From Caballeronia terrestris (GTDB taxonomy: Bacteria; Pseudomonadota; Gammaproteobacteria; Burkholderiales; Burkholderiaceae), in NCBI RefSeq assembly GCF_001544515.1, contig NZ_FCOL02000033.1:1-58210 (forward strand): a DNA stretch of 58,210 nucleotides, in the 5' to 3' direction. This document shows, piece after piece, positions 41,408 to 49,387 of this stretch. Position numbers and translations under genes: made by a program. Numbering within the stretch: position 1 is the stretch's first letter; each line of letters opens with the position of its first letter. The notes below the pieces were generated by a model that saw nothing but the letters and a program-made list of their open reading frames with translations, was not told the DNA's origin and made no database searches.

Positions 41408-41448
41408 GGTGGCGATCCGGTGATTTGAGGTGATGACGCATAGTAAAG

Positions 41449-41464
41449 CACTAATGTATTAGTG
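41449..41464. promoter_or_regulatory. GntR/FCD operator candidate 1
   Basis: CACTAAT-GT-ATTAGTG is a perfect 7-bp inverted repeat with a 2-bp centre, 41 bp from the gudD start. FCD-type GntR regulators bind short AT-rich dyads of this kind. Confidence 0.6.
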
Positions 41465-41548
41465 TGTCACTGGGGAAACTACTCACACGGGTTTTTGCTG
41501 CACGAAAACGCTGATTGCCATGCGCGAAGCGGCTGAGCGCCGCTATAG

Positions 41549-41564
41549 TACTAATATCTCAGTG
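41549..41564. promoter_or_regulatory. GntR/FCD operator candidate 2
   Basis: TACTAATATCTCAGTG matches operator candidate 1 in 12 of 16 positions (shared A-C-T-A-A-T at the left and A-G-T-G at the right). It starts exactly 100 bp after candidate 1 and ends 19 bp before the gntR-type start codon, a suitable place for autorepression. Confidence 0.5.
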
Positions 41565-41583
41565 AATTTTTTTCGTGCCGATC

Positions 41584-42279
41584 ATGAAAACCAACGCTTC
41601 GCCGACCCGTCTCGACCGTTCCCGCCATGCCGCGCCGCAAGTCTTCGAAAGACTGCGCGCAATGATCCTGTCGATGGAACTTGCGCCCGGTACGGTGCTG
41701 TCGCGCGCCGATCTGGCGACGCAATACGGCCTGAGCCAAACCCCCGTACGCGACGCGCTAATGAAGCTCGGCGAGGAAGGTCTCGTCGATATCTTTCCGC
41801 AGCACGCGACGGTCGTAAGCCAGATCAACGTGACGTCGGCGTTGCAGGCGCACTTTCTGCGCCGTTCGATCGAACTAGAAGTTGTGCGCACGCTGGCGGA
41901 GAAACATGACGTCGCGCTGATTTTTCAGTTGCGCGCGACGATCGCGGCGCAGATGGAATTGCGCGACCTGCGCAACTACGAGCAATTCTCGCTGCAGGAT
42001 CAGGCGTTTCATCGGCAAATGTACGAGGCGGCCGGCGTGCCGCAGCTTTGGGATCTCGTTCGGAGGCTGAGCGGGCACATCGACCGGCTGCGTCGGCTGC
42101 ACCTTCCGGTCGAGGGCAAGACCATGGCCGTCGTGCGCGACCACACCGAAATCGTCGATGCGATCCAGGCGGGCGATCCCGATTCCGCGCAGGCGGCGCT
42201 GCGCAAGCATCTCTCGGGAACGCTGAGCCAGGTCGATCAGATTCGCACGAGTCATCCGGATTATTTGACGGACGAATAA
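41584..42279 (+). CDS. GntR-family regulator, FCD subfamily
   Basis: The 231-residue protein has a winged helix-turn-helix (VFERLRAMILSMELAPGTVL, LATQYGLSQTPVRDALMKL) and an all-helical FCD ligand domain with likely metal-binding His/Asp residues (DQAFHRQMYEAAG, VRDHTEIVDAIQAGD). The ATG at 41584 was chosen; a GTG three codons earlier is possible, and no clear ribosome site is seen for either. It is divergent from gudD and probably represses gudD and the MFS carrier until a hexarate is present. Confidence 0.9.
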   Translation: MKTNASPTRLDRSRHAAPQVFERLRAMILSMELAPGTVLSRADLATQYGLSQTPVRDALMKLGEEGLVDIFPQHATVVSQINVTSALQAHFLRRSIELEVVRTLAEKHDVALIFQLRATIAAQMELRDLRNYEQFSLQDQAFHRQMYEAAGVPQLWDLVRRLSGHIDRLRRLHLPVEGKTMAVVRDHTEIVDAIQAGDPDSAQAALRKHLSGTLSQVDQIRTSHPDYLTDE

Positions 42280-42344
42280 GCTCACCGGTGTTTACCCGTT
42301 AATCCCCTTTTCGTGCTTGCACCGCGCTGACTCGCCACGCAAAA

Positions 42345-42423
42345 TGTAAGCGCTAACACACGAGCAATGATCGACTATTGCAATTCAGCGATTCTTTCAG
42401 ACCTCAAAATGTAAGCGCTAACA
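42345..42423. promoter_or_regulatory. Two identical LacI-type operators upstream of the MFS-lyase-LacI operon
   Basis: TGTAAGCGCTAACA occurs at 42345-42358 and 42410-42423, each preceded by AAAA. The core AGCGCT is a palindrome and the arms TGT-A / T-ACA make a 14-bp operator like those of LacI/GalR proteins. The sites are 65 bp apart (about six helical turns), and the second is 28 bp from the ATG at 42452. This fits DNA looping or double-site repression by the LacI protein encoded at 44793. Confidence 0.75.
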
Positions 42424-42451
42424 TCAAAGACATGAAACGGAGACAACGATC

Positions 42452-43771
42452 ATGAGCGCAACCCCCGTCCACGAGCAGGCCCCGCCGCGAATTCGCCGCG
42501 CCCAGATCGTGGCGCTCACGCTGCTGATGGTGAGCGGCATCGTCAATTATCTGGACCGCGGGACGCTCGCCGTCGCCAATCCGCTGATCCGCGCGGACCT
42601 CGGCCTCTCGCTCGGACAAATGGGGCTGCTGCTCTCCGCGTTCTCCTGGAGCTATGCGCTGTTCCAGTTGCCGGTTGGCGGGCTCGTCGATCGCGTCGGG
42701 CCGCGCAAGCTGCTCGGCATCGGCCTGATCGTCTGGTCGCTCGCGCAGGCGTCCGGCGGCTTCGTCTCGACTTTCGGCTGGTTCATCCTCGCGCGGATCG
42801 TGCTCGGCATCGGTGAGGCGCCGCAGTTTCCGTCGGCGGCGCGCGTCGTCAGCAACTGGTTTCCGCTGCGCGCCCGCGGCAAGCCGACCGGCATCTTCAA
42901 CTCGGCGTCGCCACTCGGCACGGCGCTCGCGCCGCTGTGCCTCTCGATCCTCGTCGTCAATTTCCACTGGCGCTGGGCCTTCATCGTGACGGGCATCGCC
43001 GGCCTCGTCGTTGCGGTCGTGTGGCTCGCCGTGTACCGCGATCCCGTGAAAGCCACGATGACCGAGGCAGAGCGCCACTACCTCGAAGGCGACGAGGCCG
43101 ACCGCAAGCCCGCGCCCTCGCTCACCTTCGCCGAATGGCGCTCGCTGTTTTCGCACGGCACGACGTGGGGCATGCTGATCGGCTTCTTCGGCTCGGTCTA
43201 CCTGAACTGGGTTTATCTCACGTGGCTCCCCGGCTACCTGACGATGGAACGCCACATGAGCCTGATGCATACGGGCGTCGCGGCATCGATTCCGTTCTTC
43301 TGCGGTTTCCTCGGCTCGCTCACGGCCGGCTGGTTCTCCGATCTGATAACGAGCCGCAGCACGAACCCGGTCGGAAGCCGCCGCAACTCGGTGGTGATCG
43401 CGATGCTCGGCATGGTCGCGTTCACGATTCCGGCGGCGCTCGTCGAGAGCAATACGATCGCGATCGTGTGCATTTCGGTGGTGATCTTCCTGGCCAATGC
43501 CGCGTCCGCCAGCTCGTGGGCGCTCGCGACGGCTGCCGCGCCGCCGAACCGCGTCGGCTCGCTCGGCGCGATCCAGAACTTCGGTGGCTTCCTCGGCGGC
43601 GCGCTCGCGCCGATCCTGACCGGCTACATCGCGCAGACGTGGTCGTTCGTTCCAGCGCTGCTGACGGCGGCGGGCATCGCGTTCGTCGGCGCGTTGAGCT
43701 ACCTGTTCTTCGTGCGCAAGCCCATCGAGGATAAGCCGACCCACACCGATACCGTTCGGGCTTCGGCCTGA
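42452..43771 (+). CDS. MFS transporter, ACS family (hexonate-like)
   Basis: The 439-residue carrier has twelve membrane segments and typical ACS features: NYLDRGTLAVANPLIRADLG, GIGEAPQFPSAARVVSNWFP and GKPTGIFNSASPLGTALAP. This wording is close to D-galactonate/glucarate carriers. The ATG at 42452 follows CGGAGACAACGATC. It is the first gene of an operon with a DHDPS-family lyase (19 bp later) and a LacI regulator, and has two LacI-type operators in front. Confidence 0.9.
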   Translation: MSATPVHEQAPPRIRRAQIVALTLLMVSGIVNYLDRGTLAVANPLIRADLGLSLGQMGLLLSAFSWSYALFQLPVGGLVDRVGPRKLLGIGLIVWSLAQASGGFVSTFGWFILARIVLGIGEAPQFPSAARVVSNWFPLRARGKPTGIFNSASPLGTALAPLCLSILVVNFHWRWAFIVTGIAGLVVAVVWLAVYRDPVKATMTEAERHYLEGDEADRKPAPSLTFAEWRSLFSHGTTWGMLIGFFGSVYLNWVYLTWLPGYLTMERHMSLMHTGVAASIPFFCGFLGSLTAGWFSDLITSRSTNPVGSRRNSVVIAMLGMVAFTIPAALVESNTIAIVCISVVIFLANAASASSWALATAAAPPNRVGSLGAIQNFGGFLGGALAPILTGYIAQTWSFVPALLTAAGIAFVGALSYLFFVRKPIEDKPTHTDTVRASA

Positions 43772-43790
43772 TTCCAACTTTATTCGAGAG

Positions 43791-44765
43791 ATGACCATGA
43801 CGACCGCCACGCAAACCACCACTTCCATCGAAGGCATCGTGCCCGTGATGCTGACCCCGTTCGACGCGTCCGGCGCGATCGACTACGCCGGGCTCGAACG
43901 CCTGATCGAGTGGTACATCGCGCACGGCTCGGACGCGCTTTTCGCCGTCGCGCAGTCGAGCGAGATGCAGTTCCTGAGCCTCGCCGAGCGCGGTGAACTC
44001 GGACGCTTCGTCGTCGAGAAGGTGGCGGGGCGCATTCCCGTCGTGGTTTCCGGCCACATCAGCGACGATCCGGACGCGCAAGCGGAAGAACTCGGCGTCG
44101 CGGCATCGACGGGCGCGCAAGGCATCGTGCTTGTGACGAACCGGCTCGATCCGAAACGCGAAGGAACTGAGGTTTTCTCGGCGAACCTCAAGCGCTTGCT
44201 GACGCGCCTTCCGTCGGACATTCCGCTCGGCCTTTACGAATGCCCGGCGCCCTACCGTCGCCTGCTTTCCGACGACGAACTGAAGATGTGCATCGATACC
44301 GGCCGTTTCATCATGCTGAAGGACGTGAGCTGCGATCTCGAGACCGTCAAGCGGCGCGTCGCGATGGCGCAGGGTTCGCCGCTGAAGGTCCTGAACGCCA
44401 ACGCGGCGATCGCGTGGGACGCGATGAAGGCCGGCTCGGCGGGTTTCAACGGCGTGTTCACGAACTTCCACCCGGACCTCTACAAGTGGCTGCGCAACGA
44501 TTCCGCGCAGGACCCGGCGCTTGCTGAAGAACTGTCGACGTTTCTCGTGCTCGCGGCTGTGTCGGAATCGCTCGGCTATCCGGCGCTGGCCAAGATCTAC
44601 CATCAGCGCATCGGCACGTTCGATTCGATTCGCTGCCGCGTGATCGACTACGACGTGCGCGAGCGCTTCTGGGCGCTTGATGCGGTGCTCGACAAGATCG
44701 TCGCCGGCACTGAGCATTTCCGCGCGCGCATCGCGGCGCTCGGCGGAAAACCCGCGACGGTATGA
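43791..44765 (+). CDS. DHDPS/N-acetylneuraminate lyase family enzyme (putative keto-deoxy sugar acid lyase/dehydratase)
   Basis: The 324-residue enzyme has the family's Tyr149 (GLYECPAPYRRL) and Schiff-base Lys177 (FIMLKDVS). The N-terminal GIVPVMLTPFDASGAI and the GTGxxE-like region (AVAQSSEMQFLSLAERGEL) are present, though G-T-T-G-E is altered to A-Q-S-S-E. Members cleave or dehydrate 2-keto acids; possible substrates are keto-deoxy-gluconate, keto-deoxy-galactonate or 5-keto-4-deoxyglucarate. It is second in the LacI-controlled operon after the MFS carrier. The exact reaction cannot be decided from sequence. Confidence 0.85.
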   Translation: MTMTTATQTTTSIEGIVPVMLTPFDASGAIDYAGLERLIEWYIAHGSDALFAVAQSSEMQFLSLAERGELGRFVVEKVAGRIPVVVSGHISDDPDAQAEELGVAASTGAQGIVLVTNRLDPKREGTEVFSANLKRLLTRLPSDIPLGLYECPAPYRRLLSDDELKMCIDTGRFIMLKDVSCDLETVKRRVAMAQGSPLKVLNANAAIAWDAMKAGSAGFNGVFTNFHPDLYKWLRNDSAQDPALAEELSTFLVLAAVSESLGYPALAKIYHQRIGTFDSIRCRVIDYDVRERFWALDAVLDKIVAGTEHFRARIAALGGKPATV

Positions 44766-44792
44766 TGATGTGCCCGTCCTCTCCAGATTCCG

Positions 44793-45866
44793 ATGCCTCG
44801 TTCCATTGACCCCTCGACGCCCGCCGTGCCACGCGCCCGCCGCAACACGGGCCGCACCGTGCTCTCCGACGTGGCGAAGCTCGCGGGGGTATCGACGGCG
44901 ACTGTCTCGCGCGTCTACAACGAGCCCGGCAAGGTGTCCGAGAGCGTGCGCGAGCGCGTCGAACACGCGGCGCTGACGCTCAACTGGTTTCCGAACGCGG
45001 CGGGACGCGCGCTCGCGTCGACGCGCAGCCACATCGCGGGCATCATCATTCCGACGCTCGACGACCAGGTCTTCGCCTCGCAGGTCAGCGGCATGCAGGC
45101 GGCGTTCGCGGCGCGCGGCATCACGCTCGTGCTCGGCTGCTCGAACTACGATCCGGCGCAGGCGCTCGTGCAGGTCCGCGCGATGCTCGCGCGCGGCGTC
45201 GAGGCGATGGCGATCGTCGGCGAGGCGCATCCGGCTGAGCTTTTCGACGCCTTGCGGCTCTACCGCGTGCCGTATGCGGTCACGTATGCGTATCGCGAGG
45301 GCAGCCCGCACGACTGCATCGGCTTCGACAATCACAAGGCGTATGTCGAACTCACCGAGCACCTGATCGGCCTCGGACACCGCTCGTTCGCGGTCTGTAT
45401 CCAGCCGACGCGCGAGAACGACCGCGTGCAGGCGCGCGTCGCGGGCATCCGCGCGGCGCTCGAACGCAATGGCCTCGCGGTGCGGCCGGAACACATGCTC
45501 GAAGGCGAATCGACGATCGGTTTCGGGCGGCGCAGCCTGCGCGCAATCTGGGAAGCGCCGGGCGAGCGGCCGACCGCGATCGTCTGCGGCAACGATCACA
45601 TCGCGCTCGGGGTGCTGCGCGAGGCGGAGGATCTAGGAATCGCGATTCCGGGCGAATTGTCGGTGACCGGTTTCGATGACCTCGCGATCGCGAAAGAAAT
45701 GCGGCCCGCGCTAACGACGATGCGTGTCGATACCGCCGAGATCGGCAGGCTCGCGGCGCAACATCTGCTCGACGCACTGGACGGCAAGCGGGCGCCGCGC
45801 GGACACGAGGTGCGCGCGTTGCTGCAGGTACGCGAATCGACGGGGCCGCGTCCGACCCGCAACTAA
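44793..45866 (+). CDS. LacI-family transcriptional regulator
   Basis: The 357-residue protein has a LacI helix-turn-helix starting about residue 22 (TVLSDVAKLAGVSTATVSRV, YNEPGKVSESVRERVEHAAL) and the hinge helix GRALASTRS. The periplasmic-binding-protein-like core (GIIIPTLDDQVFASQVSGMQ to FDDLAIAKEMRPALTTMRVD) follows. A 20-residue basic extension precedes the DNA-binding domain. Third gene of the operon, 27 bp after the lyase gene; it probably represses its own operon through the twin AGCGCT operators. Confidence 0.92.
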   Translation: MPRSIDPSTPAVPRARRNTGRTVLSDVAKLAGVSTATVSRVYNEPGKVSESVRERVEHAALTLNWFPNAAGRALASTRSHIAGIIIPTLDDQVFASQVSGMQAAFAARGITLVLGCSNYDPAQALVQVRAMLARGVEAMAIVGEAHPAELFDALRLYRVPYAVTYAYREGSPHDCIGFDNHKAYVELTEHLIGLGHRSFAVCIQPTRENDRVQARVAGIRAALERNGLAVRPEHMLEGESTIGFGRRSLRAIWEAPGERPTAIVCGNDHIALGVLREAEDLGIAIPGELSVTGFDDLAIAKEMRPALTTMRVDTAEIGRLAAQHLLDALDGKRAPRGHEVRALLQVRESTGPRPTRN

Positions 45867-45873
45867 AGCCACT

Positions 45874-46785
45874 TCACCGAAACGCCCGCATCTGCGCCTG
45901 CATCATCTGCAGCATCTTGTTCGATGCCACCGAGAGCTTACGGCCCACGCGCGTGATCAGATGCGCCTCGGCCTTCCCCAGCAGCGGATGGCTGATTTCG
46001 ATCGCAAACAGTTCCCCGGCGGCGATCTCTGTCGTCACGGCGAATTCCGGCAGACACGTAATCCCGAGCCCCGACTTCACGAACTGCTTGAGAATCGCGA
46101 TGGAATTCGTCGTAACGACCGGCTCCAGCCGAATCTTCTCCGCATATTCGACAGCCTCCAGCATCTGCCGCGTACCGTAACTCGAATGCGTCGCGGCCAG
46201 CGGATACGACGCCAGTTCGCGCACCGTCATCGACTTCTTCCTGCCGAGCCCCTCGAACGACGGCCCGACGACCGCCATCAACGGCTGGCGCTTGAACGCG
46301 CGCGACACGATCCGCGGTTCGTTCGGCGGGTTGTACACGAGCCCGATCTCGCCCTCGTCCTCGGAAATCTTGCGCATCACCTCGTTGGTTCCGGCCAGGT
46401 CCAGATTCACCGCGATGCCGGGAAACTGCTTGCAGAAGTGCTGCATCGGCCCGGCGAGCAGGTCCGACACGAAACCTTCGCCCAGCACGACGCTGATGTG
46501 TCCGGTCCGCAGACCGCGCAATTCCTGCAGCCGCGAGAGCAAATCGTCCCGGTGCGCGAGCTGCTCCCGAAAATAATCGATGACGTGCGCCCCCGCCTCG
46601 GTCGGCTTGACGCCGCGCGCGTGGCGCTCGACGAGCACGGCATCGAGTTCGGATTCGAGCAGGCCGATCTGCCGGCTCACCGCCGACGGCGCGACGTTCA
46701 GTGCGTCGGCGGCGGCGCGGATCGTGCCGCAACGCACGGCCTCGTAGAAATAGACGATTCGGCTCTCGGTCAGGATCTCGGCCAC
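45874..46785 (-). CDS. LysR-type transcriptional regulator
   Basis: The 303-residue protein has a helix-turn-helix at the start (GTIRAAADALNVAPSAVSRQ, IGLLESELDAVLVERHARGV) and an effector domain with VVLGEGFVSDLLAGPMQHFC. It faces the LacI gene end-to-end (7 bp between stops) and is divergent from the dehydrogenase-ALDH-DUF3100 operon. It probably controls that operon through the dyad at 46797-46813. The inducer is unknown. Confidence 0.9.
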   Translation of the reverse strand: MAEILTESRIVYFYEAVRCGTIRAAADALNVAPSAVSRQIGLLESELDAVLVERHARGVKPTEAGAHVIDYFREQLAHRDDLLSRLQELRGLRTGHISVVLGEGFVSDLLAGPMQHFCKQFPGIAVNLDLAGTNEVMRKISEDEGEIGLVYNPPNEPRIVSRAFKRQPLMAVVGPSFEGLGRKKSMTVRELASYPLAATHSSYGTRQMLEAVEYAEKIRLEPVVTTNSIAILKQFVKSGLGITCLPEFAVTTEIAAGELFAIEISHPLLGKAEAHLITRVGRKLSVASNKMLQMMQAQMRAFR

Positions 46786-46796
46786 TCGGCATCTCC

Positions 46797-46813
46797 GTTC
46801 TAAAAATTAGAAC
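46797..46813. promoter_or_regulatory. LysR-type operator, 7-bp perfect dyad
   Basis: GTTCTAA-AAA-TTAGAAC is an exact inverted repeat with T-N11-A inside (T46799, A46811), 12 bp before the LysR start and about 105 bp before the first operon gene. Position and pattern fit a LysR recognition site. Confidence 0.6.
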
Positions 46814-46918
46814 ATTCTCAATATTGGCGTTGATTGATTATAGGGTCCCGTAAGTCCAACATCACAGCTCAAACGCCCGCACCGCATCGGTCAGGCGAAT
46901 TTGCAAGGAGTGGACTTT

Positions 46919-47788
46919 ATGAAGACGGTTGGAGTCATCGGGCTGGGGAACATGGGGCGCGGCATGGCGCTGTCGCTCAAACGCGGGGGCTACGCCGTGC
47001 TCGGCTTCGACGCCGCGCCGGGCGTCGCCGCGAAGCTGCAGGAAGAAGGCGTCGAGGCGCGTGAATCGGTGGCCGCCATCGCGCGCGACGCCGACGTGCT
47101 GATCCTGAGCCTGCCGACTTCGGACATCGTCGAACAGGTCGTGCTGGGCGCGGACGGCGTCGCCGCGAACGCGAAGCCCGGCCTCATCGTCGTGGATACG
47201 ACGACCGCCGATCCCAACAGCACGCGCAAAGTCGCGGCGGCGCTCGCGGAAATGAAGATCGGTTTCGTCGATGGCCCGGTCAGCGGCGGTCCGAAAGGCG
47301 CCGCCACCGCCACGATGACGATGGTTCTCGGGGGCTCCGAACAAGACGTCGCGGCCGTCGAGCCGATTCTCTCGGTGATCAGCGCGAAGCGCGTGCACGT
47401 CGGCCCCGCGGGCGCCGGGCACGTCACCAAGATCATCAACAACCTGTTGACCGGCATCCACCTGCTCGCCGCAAGCGAAGCCGTGCGGGCCGCCGAGGCC
47501 GCGGGCGTCGATCCGCAGAAGCTCGTCGAGGCGCTGAACGGCGGCTCGGGACGCAACAGCGCGACGCTCACAAACTACCCGACCTGGATTTTCAACGACA
47601 AATTCGACTCGGGCTTCACGATGAAACTGATGCGCAAGGACGTGCGCCTCGCGATGGACCTGCTGCGCGGCCAGGGCGCCGAAGCGCCGATGAGCGCCGA
47701 AGCGGGCCGGCTGTGGGCCGAGAGCGCGAAGACCATCGGCGATGCGGAGGATTTCAACCGCATCGTCCAGTTCGTCCCCGAACATTAA
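46919..47788 (+). CDS. 3-hydroxyisobutyrate dehydrogenase-family oxidoreductase (beta-hydroxyacid dehydrogenase)
   Basis: The 289-residue enzyme has GVIGLGNMGRGMALSLKRGG (NAD(P) site), DGPVSGGPKGAATATMTMVL (substrate-binding loop) and GHVTKIINNLLTG with the catalytic Lys. Members oxidise 3-hydroxyisobutyrate, L-threonate, tartronate semialdehyde or similar. The ATG at 46919 follows AAGGAGTGGACTTT. First gene of a three-gene operon with an ALDH and DUF3100 protein. An alcohol-then-aldehyde oxidation series is plausible, with a substrate not recognised here. Confidence 0.9.
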   Translation: MKTVGVIGLGNMGRGMALSLKRGGYAVLGFDAAPGVAAKLQEEGVEARESVAAIARDADVLILSLPTSDIVEQVVLGADGVAANAKPGLIVVDTTTADPNSTRKVAAALAEMKIGFVDGPVSGGPKGAATATMTMVLGGSEQDVAAVEPILSVISAKRVHVGPAGAGHVTKIINNLLTGIHLLAASEAVRAAEAAGVDPQKLVEALNGGSGRNSATLTNYPTWIFNDKFDSGFTMKLMRKDVRLAMDLLRGQGAEAPMSAEAGRLWAESAKTIGDAEDFNRIVQFVPEH

Positions 47789-47812
47789 TCGACAGCCAGA
47801 GGAGCAGTGAAA

Positions 47813-49324
47813 GTGGAATTCAACGAAGCGGAACAGTTGCTCGCGGCCTTCGCGCATTTCTTCCCGCAAGCGAAGACGGTTGGCTCGTGGGTCGGCGGGG
47901 AACTCGTCGAAGGAACCGGCGACGACATCCAGCTCTACAACCCGGCGACGGGCAAGGCGAGCCTCGCATACAAGGACGGCGGCGCCGCGATCGTCGCGCA
48001 GGCCGCCGATGCCGCGAAGCGCGCGCAGAAAGAATGGTGGGCGCTCACGCATGCCGCGCGCGGACGCGTGATGTTCGCGATTGCACGCGAGTTGCGCGCC
48101 GAAGCCGAGCCGATGGCGCGGCTCGAATCGATCGGATCGGGCAAGCCGATCCGCGACTGCCGCGGCGAAGTGGCGAAGGTCGCCGAGATGTTCGAGTATT
48201 ACGGCGGCTGGACCGACAAGTTCTACGGCGATGTCATTCCGGTGCCGTCGTCGCATCTGAACTACACGCGCCGCGAACCCGCCGGCACCGTGCTGCAACT
48301 GACGCCCTGGAACGCGCCGGTCTTCACCTGCGGCTGGCAGGTCGCACCCGCTATCTCGATGGGCAACGCCGTGCTGCTCAAGCCCTCTGAACTGACGCCG
48401 TTCACGTCGCTCGTGCTAGGCATGCTCGCCGAGAAGGCCGGCGCGCCGAAGGGTCTCATCAACGTGCTCGCGGGCTACGGCCACACCGTCGGACAGGCGG
48501 CGATCGCGAACAAGGTCGTGAAGAAGGTCGTGTTCGTCGGCTCGCCCGCGACCGGCATCCGCATCGCCGAGGCGGCCGCGAAACGCGTGTTGCCGTGCGT
48601 GCTGGAGCTCGGCGGCAAGTCGGCGAACATCATTTTCGACGACGCCGATATCAAGCGCGCCGCCCTCACCGCGCAAGCCGCGATCTTCGCCGGCGCGGGA
48701 CAAAGCTGCGTCGCGGGATCGCGCCTTCTGGTGCAGCGGTCGATTTACGACCGGTTCGTCGAGATGGTCGCGACGGGCGCGAAGAAGATCAAGGTCGGTA
48801 ACCCGCTCGACGATTCGACCGAAGTCGGCCCGATCAATAATCGCCGGCAGTACGAGCACGTCATGAGCATGATTTCGAAGGGCGTCGCGTCCGGCGCGAC
48901 GCTCGCCGCGGGTTCGACGGCGCTATCCGACGACGGCTACTTCGTCTCGCCGACCGTGCTCGCGAATGTGACGAACGACATGGACGTCGCGCGCACCGAG
49001 ATCTTCGGGCCGGTCGTGGCCGCGATCCCGTTCGACACGGAAGAGGAAGCGCTCGCAATCGCGAACGACACCGAGTTCGGCTTGGCCGGCGCGGTGTGGA
49101 CGAGCGACGTCGGCCGCGCGCATCGCGTGGCGGCGGGAGTGGATGCCGGGACGTTCTGGATCAACGGCTACAAGACGATCAACGTCGCATCACCGTTCGG
49201 CGGCTACGGACTGAGCGGCTATGGGCGCTCGAGCGGAGTGGAAGCGCTCTATGAATACACGCAGACGAAGAGCGTGTGGGTCGAGACGGCGAAGGACCCG
49301 GTCACCGCGTTCGGCTATCTGTAA
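47813..49324 (+). CDS. Aldehyde dehydrogenase (NAD(P)-dependent, betaine-aldehyde/semialdehyde type)
   Basis: The 503-residue ALDH has the motifs LQLTPWNAPVFTCGWQVAPA (active-site loop with Asn), VLELGGKSANIIFDDADI (general base Glu in L-E-L-G-G-K) and FAGAGQSCVAGSR (nucleophile Cys). It ends with INGYKTINVASPFGGYG. It oxidises an aldehyde to an acid. The GTG at 47813 was chosen because AGAGGAG lies eight bases before it; a GTG at 47807 is too close. It is 24 bp after the dehydrogenase gene. Confidence 0.9.
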   Translation: MEFNEAEQLLAAFAHFFPQAKTVGSWVGGELVEGTGDDIQLYNPATGKASLAYKDGGAAIVAQAADAAKRAQKEWWALTHAARGRVMFAIARELRAEAEPMARLESIGSGKPIRDCRGEVAKVAEMFEYYGGWTDKFYGDVIPVPSSHLNYTRREPAGTVLQLTPWNAPVFTCGWQVAPAISMGNAVLLKPSELTPFTSLVLGMLAEKAGAPKGLINVLAGYGHTVGQAAIANKVVKKVVFVGSPATGIRIAEAAAKRVLPCVLELGGKSANIIFDDADIKRAALTAQAAIFAGAGQSCVAGSRLLVQRSIYDRFVEMVATGAKKIKVGNPLDDSTEVGPINNRRQYEHVMSMISKGVASGATLAAGSTALSDDGYFVSPTVLANVTNDMDVARTEIFGPVVAAIPFDTEEEALAIANDTEFGLAGAVWTSDVGRAHRVAAGVDAGTFWINGYKTINVASPFGGYGLSGYGRSSGVEALYEYTQTKSVWVETAKDPVTAFGYL

Positions 49325-49387
49325 CAGTACGGCCTCCCGTCGCACTGGCGGGCGGGAGCACTAAACAATCATGAAAGGGGAGCAGGA

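Noticed and set aside
43422..45599. Open frame of 725 codons on the minus strand
   Set aside because: It overlaps the DHDPS-family and LacI genes, which have full family motifs. The antisense product is Arg-rich and without structure.
46862..48298. Open frame of 478 codons on the minus strand over the dehydrogenase and ALDH genes
   Set aside because: Antisense to two genes with complete catalytic motifs; no ribosome site or domain.
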